46,045 nucleotides of DNA. It comes from UBA4823 sp034436035 (lineage in GTDB: Bacteria; Chloroflexota; Anaerolineae; Anaerolineales; UBA4823). This document shows, one piece after another, positions 40,864-46,045 of this stretch. The notes beneath the pieces were generated by a model. It was not told the DNA's origin. It saw only the letters and a program-made list of their open reading frames with translations, and did not search any database. Each line of letters opens with the position of its first letter. Within the stretch, counting starts at the first letter, position 1. Where the stretch lies: assembly GCA_034436035.1 (NCBI GenBank), contig DAOTVW010000308.1, forward strand, positions 1-46,045, in the 5' to 3' direction. A program made the position numbers and the translations under genes.

Positions 40864-43800
40864 ATGAGCTTTGTTCATTTGCATGTGCATTCGGAATATT
40901 CTTTGTTGGACGGCTTCAGCAATATCAAGAAGTTAGTTCAACGCGTCAAAGAGATGAACATGAATGCGGTCGCCCTCACCGATCATGGGAATATGTTCGG
41001 AGTGGTCGAATTTTATAATCAGGCAATTGCGGCGGGGATAAAACCGATTATTGGCGTTGAGGCGTATCTTGCTGCCCGGACGATGCAAGACCGCGATGCA
41101 CAGTTAGATAAAAAATCCACCCACATTCTTCTATTGGCGGAAAACCAAAGCGGCTATCAAAATTTATTGCGCCTGGTCAGCAAAGCACAACTGGAGGGCT
41201 TTTATTATTATCCGCGCATAGACCATGAATTACTCGCTCAACATGCTGAGGGGATTATCTGCACATCTGGGTGTATGTCTGCGGAAATACCCAGATTGTT
41301 GGCGGAGGGACAAGTCGATACAGCCCGCCAGAAATTAGATTGGTATTTTGATGTCTTTGGAAAAGAGCATTTCTTTCTCGAACTGCAGCAACACGATATT
41401 GGCGACCTGGAAACGATCAATCGTCAGCTGCTTGAATTGGGACGGCGTTATGATGCCCAATTTATCGCCACCAACGATGTACATTATATCGAGAAAGAGG
41501 ATTGGCGTTTACAAGAAATTTTGCTCGCCATCCAGACCGGTAGCCTGCTGACCGATCCTAACCGCATGAAAATGACCGATCCATCCTATTATTTGCGCTC
41601 ACCGGAGGAAATGCAAGCGATCTTCAGCGAAGTACCCCAAGCGCTTCAAAACACGTTGCTTATTGCCGAGCGCTGTAATGTGGATTTAAGTTTCAAAGGA
41701 TACCATTTGCCTTTATTCAATGTACCAGAAGGGTATACACCGCAAACGTATTTACGGGAGATTTGTGAGGCTGGTTTGCGAAAACGGTATGGTCCTCGCG
41801 CAGATGATCCGCAAGTTCGCCAAAGGCTTGAGTATGAGTTACAGATTATCCATCAAATGGGGTTTGATACTTATTTCCTCATTGTTTGGGATTTGTGCCG
41901 CTACGCTCGGGAACAAGGTATTTGGTATAACGCACGGGGTTCTTCGGCTGGTTCGATTGTGGCATACACCCTTGAAATTACGCTGGTTGACCCAATTCAG
42001 CACGGTTTGATCTTTGAACGTTTCCTCAACCCCAGTCGTATCTCCATGCCCGATATCGACCTGGATTTTCGGGATGACCGCAGGGCTGAGATGATGGAAT
42101 ACGCCAGCCGTAAATATGGTGAAGACAAAGTTGCCCAAATCATCACCTTTGGCACACTAGGAGCGCGTGCAGCTGTTCGTGATGTGGGACGGGTAATGGA
42201 TATCCCCCTTAGTGAAGTGGACCGGGTTGCCAAATTAATTCCCAACATCCCTGGTAAACCAGTGACTATTCCGCAGGCATTGGAAGAAGTTGCGGAATTG
42301 AAAGAAATCTACGATAGCACCCCCTATCTAAAAGAATTAATTGACACTGCAGCAAAAATGGAAGGGGTTGTGCGCAATGCCGGTACCCATGCTGCCGGTG
42401 TGATCATCACCGATCGACCGGCGGTGGAGTATGTACCGCTCCATCGTCCGACTGGTAATGCCTCAGATGACAGCCCGGTGAAAATTGTCACCCAATTCGA
42501 GATGTCAATCCTGGAAAGTTTAGGGTTGCTCAAAGTAGATTTTCTGGGGCTGGCGACCCTGACCATTATGGCGCGCGCCTGTGATTTGATCAAGCAACGG
42601 CATGGCGTTGAACTTAACCTACAAAACATTCCCACTGACGATCCAGAGACCTTTGCATTGCTCGGACGCGGAGAGACGCTCGGAGTCTTCCAGGTGGAAG
42701 GTACGGGAATGCGGCGTTATTTAATGCAGATGAAGCCGCAACATCTTTCCAATGTGATTGCTATGGTTGCGCTTTTCCGCCCCGGTCCAATGGATTTCAT
42801 CCCCAGTTACATTCGTCGGATGCATGGCGAAGAGGAAGTCCAATACCGCCACCCGGCGTTGGAACCAATTTTTCAGGAAACGTATGGCCATCCGGTTTAT
42901 CAAGAACAACTGATGTTTGCAGCCATGCAGTTGGCGGGCTACTCTGCAGCGGAAGCCGATGATTTACGAAAAGCGATTTCGAAGAAATTAAAAGAGAAAC
43001 TTCAAAAGCACCGCCAAAAATTTATCGAAGGCGCTATTGCCAATGGGATCAGCGCTGAAACCGCTGGGGCGATTTTTGATGAATGGGAAGAATTTGCCCG
43101 TTACGGGTTCAATAAGGCTCATGCGGCAGATTATGGTGTACTGGCGGTGCAAACGGCTTACCTTAAAGCGCATTATCCCGTCGAATACATGACTGCCCTG
43201 TTGTCGGTTTCAGCTAACGATACCGACAAAGTCGCGTTATATGTCGCCGACTGCCGGCGGATGGGGATAGCGGTGGAACCGCCGGATGTCAACACGAGTG
43301 GTTGGGACTTTACCATAGAGGATGATCCGCAGAGCAAGAAATCCAAGATCCGTTTTGGCTTTGGCGCGGTGAAGAACGTAGGGCATGGACCAGTGGATAT
43401 AATTCTTAAAGGGCGGGGAGAAACACCGTTCAAGGATTTAAACGATTTTGCCCAGCGGGTAGATTTGCGCCAGGTTGGACGGCGTGCTCTAGAGAGCCTC
43501 ATTCGCGTAGGGGCATTGGATCGCTTTGGGGCTCGGTCTGCCTTGCTGGAATCGGTAGAGCGGATTATTTCCACCAGCGCAGCTCATTTTCGCGCTGCCG
43601 AGATGGGGCAAATGACCTTGTTTGGCGCTCATACTGGCGTGAAAGAACAAATCGAGTTGCCCAAAGTCTATACTGCGATCAGCAAGCGCGAATTGTTGAA
43701 CTGGGAAAAAGAATTAATCGGTCTATATGTCTCGGATCACCCGCTCAATCCTTATATGGACATTCTCTCTCAGGTGGTGACCCATTATTCGGCTCAACTC

Positions 43801-44850
43801 AGCGAAGTCTCCCCTAACGAAAAGGTGCGGGTAGCGGGGATGATCACGCGTATCCGTCATCATCAATCCAAAGCCGGCAAAGCCATGGCGTTTGTCACCA
43901 TCGAAGATATTCAAGGAAGCATTGAGTTGGTGATCTTCCCCACCGTCTGGGGTAAAGTAAAACCATTAATTGAAATAGAACGCGTGATTTTAGTAGATGG
44001 CAAACCAGCCGGAGATGGCGGTGAACCAAAGGTGCTGGTGGATCAGATCACAACCGATCTCAAGATGATCACCCCTCTTGCGACCAAAGAATATGAGACT
44101 GAGCCTTCTCGATCCAAGCCTGGAACGAACACAAGCTATCCTCCTTATGATGCCTCATTGGACTATCCTGATGAGATCGCGTTGGAAGAGCCCAACTGGT
44201 TTGACGAAGTCCCCCCGCCTGATTTGGACGAAACATGGGACAGGCAGCCTGATGTCCCGAACACCACAACTGTAATCCCCAGCGATAGCGATCCGGTTTA
44301 TCAGGATGGAAGTAACAATACGAATGCGCCTGAAATGGATGTAGCGTTACCCATAGAAACCCTTCCCGCTGAACAGCACGATCAGCCATTTACAGAAAGA
44401 ATTAACACGGAACCGAGGAGCAATGAAGTAACCAAGCCGGTTGTTTCTGTAGAAGCTGTCATAGAGCCGGTTGTGAGTGAAGTGGAGCAACAACACCCGG
44501 ACAGCAAACCAATCTTGGACGCCAATAGCCCTGAACCACCTGAAACCTTGCCGCCGTATTTGATCAATCCGCTTACCATCCAAGAGACAGCGGGCTTGCA
44601 GATGTTAACGGTCATCTTCCGTCAAAGCGAAGATAAAGCCCGCGATCTGTTACGTCTAAAACGGATTCATGGGATGATCTTATCTTACCCCGGGCAAGAT
44701 CGGTTTGCATTTCAGCTTTATGAGAACGGCAAGGGTTTTCTGATGGAATTTCCTAATGAAACCACGCAGGTTTGTCCAGAATTAATGAGACGATTACAGG
44801 AATTGGTGGGAAAAGAAAACATCCGCCTTGAGAAAATAATTATCCATTAA
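40864..44850 (+). CDS. dnaE: DNA polymerase III alpha subunit
   Basis: A 1328-residue replicative polymerase. The PHP domain starts F-V-H-L-H-V-H-S-E-Y-S-L-L-D-G; it keeps metal ligands that E. coli DnaE has lost (H-L-H for H-L-R, T-D-H-G-N for T-D-F-T-N), so a PHP 3'-5' exonuclease may be active. Polymerase aspartates are in M-P-D-I-D-L-D-F and K-V-D-F-L-G-L. Q-M-T-L-F at residues 916-920 fits a sliding-clamp-binding motif, and an OB domain follows (about 1000-1080). About 165 residues of acidic, Pro-rich, probably disordered linker come before a C-terminal domain of about 85 residues. The start at 40864 gives the canonical N terminus; the frame is open 84 nt further upstream, beyond the -10 box. 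Confidence 0.96.
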   Translation: MSFVHLHVHSEYSLLDGFSNIKKLVQRVKEMNMNAVALTDHGNMFGVVEFYNQAIAAGIKPIIGVEAYLAARTMQDRDAQLDKKSTHILLLAENQSGYQNLLRLVSKAQLEGFYYYPRIDHELLAQHAEGIICTSGCMSAEIPRLLAEGQVDTARQKLDWYFDVFGKEHFFLELQQHDIGDLETINRQLLELGRRYDAQFIATNDVHYIEKEDWRLQEILLAIQTGSLLTDPNRMKMTDPSYYLRSPEEMQAIFSEVPQALQNTLLIAERCNVDLSFKGYHLPLFNVPEGYTPQTYLREICEAGLRKRYGPRADDPQVRQRLEYELQIIHQMGFDTYFLIVWDLCRYAREQGIWYNARGSSAGSIVAYTLEITLVDPIQHGLIFERFLNPSRISMPDIDLDFRDDRRAEMMEYASRKYGEDKVAQIITFGTLGARAAVRDVGRVMDIPLSEVDRVAKLIPNIPGKPVTIPQALEEVAELKEIYDSTPYLKELIDTAAKMEGVVRNAGTHAAGVIITDRPAVEYVPLHRPTGNASDDSPVKIVTQFEMSILESLGLLKVDFLGLATLTIMARACDLIKQRHGVELNLQNIPTDDPETFALLGRGETLGVFQVEGTGMRRYLMQMKPQHLSNVIAMVALFRPGPMDFIPSYIRRMHGEEEVQYRHPALEPIFQETYGHPVYQEQLMFAAMQLAGYSAAEADDLRKAISKKLKEKLQKHRQKFIEGAIANGISAETAGAIFDEWEEFARYGFNKAHAADYGVLAVQTAYLKAHYPVEYMTALLSVSANDTDKVALYVADCRRMGIAVEPPDVNTSGWDFTIEDDPQSKKSKIRFGFGAVKNVGHGPVDIILKGRGETPFKDLNDFAQRVDLRQVGRRALESLIRVGALDRFGARSALLESVERIISTSAAHFRAAEMGQMTLFGAHTGVKEQIELPKVYTAISKRELLNWEKELIGLYVSDHPLNPYMDILSQVVTHYSAQLSEVSPNEKVRVAGMITRIRHHQSKAGKAMAFVTIEDIQGSIELVIFPTVWGKVKPLIEIERVILVDGKPAGDGGEPKVLVDQITTDLKMITPLATKEYETEPSRSKPGTNTSYPPYDASLDYPDEIALEEPNWFDEVPPPDLDETWDRQPDVPNTTTVIPSDSDPVYQDGSNNTNAPEMDVALPIETLPAEQHDQPFTERINTEPRSNEVTKPVVSVEAVIEPVVSEVEQQHPDSKPILDANSPEPPETLPPYLINPLTIQETAGLQMLTVIFRQSEDKARDLLRLKRIHGMILSYPGQDRFAFQLYENGKGFLMEFPNETTQVCPELMRRLQELVGKENIRLEKIIIH

Positions 44851-44879
44851 AAGGGTGCCTCAAATCTCAGCTTGCAATT

Positions 44880-44935
44880 TCGCATTACAGTTGCAATTAA
44901 AGGGGGCGCTTTGCGGCCAAAGCAATCTGAGAGTG
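44880..44935. repeat. Partial copy of the GAAGCAATCTC-type repeat
   Basis: GCGCTTTGCGGCCAAAGCAA followed by TCTGAGAG closely matches the 3533-3615 element (GCGTACTTTGCGGCCGAAGC then AATCTCC). The right half of the palindrome is missing, so this is a truncated copy. Confidence 0.55.
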
Positions 44936-45018
44936 TTGAAAAATAATCTACTATTGTAACGACTCCAATGTAGCCTGAATTTTCACCATTGATGCATCCT
45001 CCGATTCCCATCGACAAA

Positions 45019-45050
45019 TCTCCCTTGATTATGTCTGGGAGGCTTTTTGT
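45019..45050 (+). terminator. Possible terminator downstream of dnaE
   Basis: CTCCC (45020-45024) pairs with GGGAG (45037-45041) across a 12-nt loop, followed by GCTTTTTGT. The stem is short, and it is about 170 nt after the dnaE stop codon. Nothing else is seen in 44936-45018. Confidence 0.4.
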
Positions 45051-45072
45051 GTTTTGAAACCCACCGCGGACA

Positions 45073-46045
45073 GGACTTTCACCATCCGTCAGCAACGACC
45101 GAGGTCTTATCAGAGCCAATGCTACCCAGTTCAAACCTGACAGGTCTTATCAGGGCCAATAATTATTGAATTGGGCACATGGACAAGAACCTTGGTACGC
45201 AATAACCCCAAGGAGACCTGTCAGGTTTTAGTATTTATTGGTTGTCACAAGAGCCAATGCTACCCAGTTCAAACCTGACAGGTCTTAGCAGAGCCTAAGC
45301 AACCCGACTCGCTTGCAGGGATATGAAACCCGGTAAGCAAGACTGTTTAGGAGACCTGTCAGGTTTTAATATTTGTTGATTGTCACCAGAGCCTACGCTA
45401 CCCAGTTCAAACCTGCCAGGTCTTACCAGAGCCTACTCAGCCAGACTCGCTTGCAGGGATAGGTAACCCGTTAGGTAAGACTTTTGCGGAGACCTGTCAG
45501 GTTTTAATATTTATTGATTGTCACCAGTATCTACGCTACTCAGTTCAAACCTGATAGGTCTTACCAGAGCCAAAGCAACCTATTTCAAACCTGACAGGTC
45601 TTACCAGAGCCAATGATTATTGAACCGCGCACATGGACAAGAAACTTGGTACGCAAGACCCCCATGGAGACCTGTCAGGTTTTATATTTATGGATTGTCA
45701 CCAGAGCCTACGTAACCCAGTTCAAACCTGACAGGTCTTATCAGAGCCAATGATTATTGAATCGTGCACATGGACAAGAGGTTCGGTATGTAAGACTTTT
45801 TAGGAGACCTGTCAGGTTTTAATATTTATGGATTGTTACCAAAGCCTATGCTACCTATTTCAAACCTGACAGGTCTTACCAGAGCCAATGATTATTGAAC
45901 CGCGCACATGGACAAGAAACTTGGTACGCAAGACCCCCATGGAGACCTGTCAGGTTTTATTATTTATGGATTGTCACCAGAACCTGCGCTACCCAGTTCA
46001 AACCTGACAGGTCTTACCAGAGCCTATGAAACCCGACCCGCTTGC
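45073..46045. repeat. 138-bp tandem array of paired palindromes
   Basis: ACCTGACAGGT (or a one-base variant) occurs at 45135, 45273, 45411, 45549, 45589, 45726, 45864 and 46002, spaced 137-138 bp except for one extra copy 40 bp on. The inverse form GGAGACCTGTCAGGTTTTA lies between them at 45216, 45354, 45492, 45670, 45807 and 45945. Each pair can form a 15-bp stem (AAACCTGACAGGTCT with AGACCTGTCAGGTTT). The loops belong to two families: one with GCACATGGACAAGA, one with CTCGCTTGCAGGGAT (GCTTGC at the right edge). The array continues beyond the window. No reading frame of interest and no CRISPR-type unique spacers. Confidence 0.92.

Noticed and set aside
44847..45134. 95-codon minus-strand frame between dnaE and the tandem array
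   Set aside because: It overlaps the dnaE end, a truncated repeat and a possible terminator, and shows no start signal or family pattern.
45073..46045. Possible CRISPR array
   Set aside because: The segments between repeats are not unique: they belong to two recurring families, the repeats alternate in orientation, and no cas gene is present.

Overview
This 46 kb window looks like a chromosomal segment of a Chloroflexota bacterium, most likely Anaerolineae-like. That placement is inferred from extracytoplasmic TPR proteins and lipoproteins with Thr-Pro-rich linkers, a DUF3048 lipoprotein, the hrcA-grpE-dnaK-dnaJ-prmA order, promoter-proximal (leaderless-type) starts and dispersed non-coding repeats. 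No rRNA is present to confirm it. Nothing looks like a phage or plasmid, and I found no tRNA, IS transposase or CRISPR array.

Layout. 20-3363 (minus): a DUF4332 protein and two paralogous membrane-anchored TPR proteins. 3835-5814 (plus): a GT39/ArnT-type membrane glycosyltransferase. 5851-12674 (minus): a compact histidine operon, leader peptide-hisG-hisC-hisB-hisH-hisA-hisF-hisI-hisE-HAD protein, with almost every junction overlapping. hisD and a recognised histidinol-phosphatase are not in it. 12742-14417 (minus): a homocitrate-synthase-like gene with a C-terminal Lrp/AsnC-type (RAM) domain and its own leader and attenuator. 14686-17427 (plus): trmD, an MFS transporter and an RluA-type pseudouridine synthase. 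17491-23936 (plus): the CIRCE-controlled hrcA-grpE-dnaK-dnaJ-prmA heat-shock cluster plus two small membrane proteins. 24000-25766 (minus): a secreted two-domain protein. 25886-31150 (plus): a TetR-controlled ABC-2 efflux operon (regulator, one permease, HlyD adaptor, two unequal ATPases). 31228-33353 (plus): a PfkB-like kinase overlapping an M20 metallohydrolase. 33816-34997 (plus): a DUF3048 lipoprotein. 35110-36827: an MFS drug transporter divergent from a half-size EamA protein. 37160-37712: a 93-bp tandem repeat. 37815-39854: a ClC protein with CBS and TrkA-C domains. 39875-40570: an unknown membrane protein. 40864-44850: dnaE. 45073-46045: a 138-bp tandem array of paired palindromes that runs off the window.

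The strongest regulatory finding is a pair of ribosome-mediated attenuators. The his operon begins with a 25-codon peptide carrying His-Ala-His-His-His, followed by mutually exclusive hairpins and an intrinsic terminator directly before the hisG ribosome-binding site. The homocitrate-synthase gene has an analogous 34-codon leader whose antiterminator segment is nearly perfectly complementary to the terminator. Its lysine codons sit where a stall would release that segment. Both leader ATGs lie 7-9 nt after a predicted -10 box, so these leaders are probably translated from leaderless mRNAs. Several ordinary genes here (the second TPR gene, trmD, the small membrane protein at 23264) show the same -10-to-ATG spacing.

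Other points worth attention: an asymmetric ABC ATPase pair with complementary motif losses, a ClC protein with valine at the proton-glutamate position, an intact PHP domain and a long acidic linker in DnaE, and three kinds of dispersed or tandem repeat elements that create spurious open reading frames.
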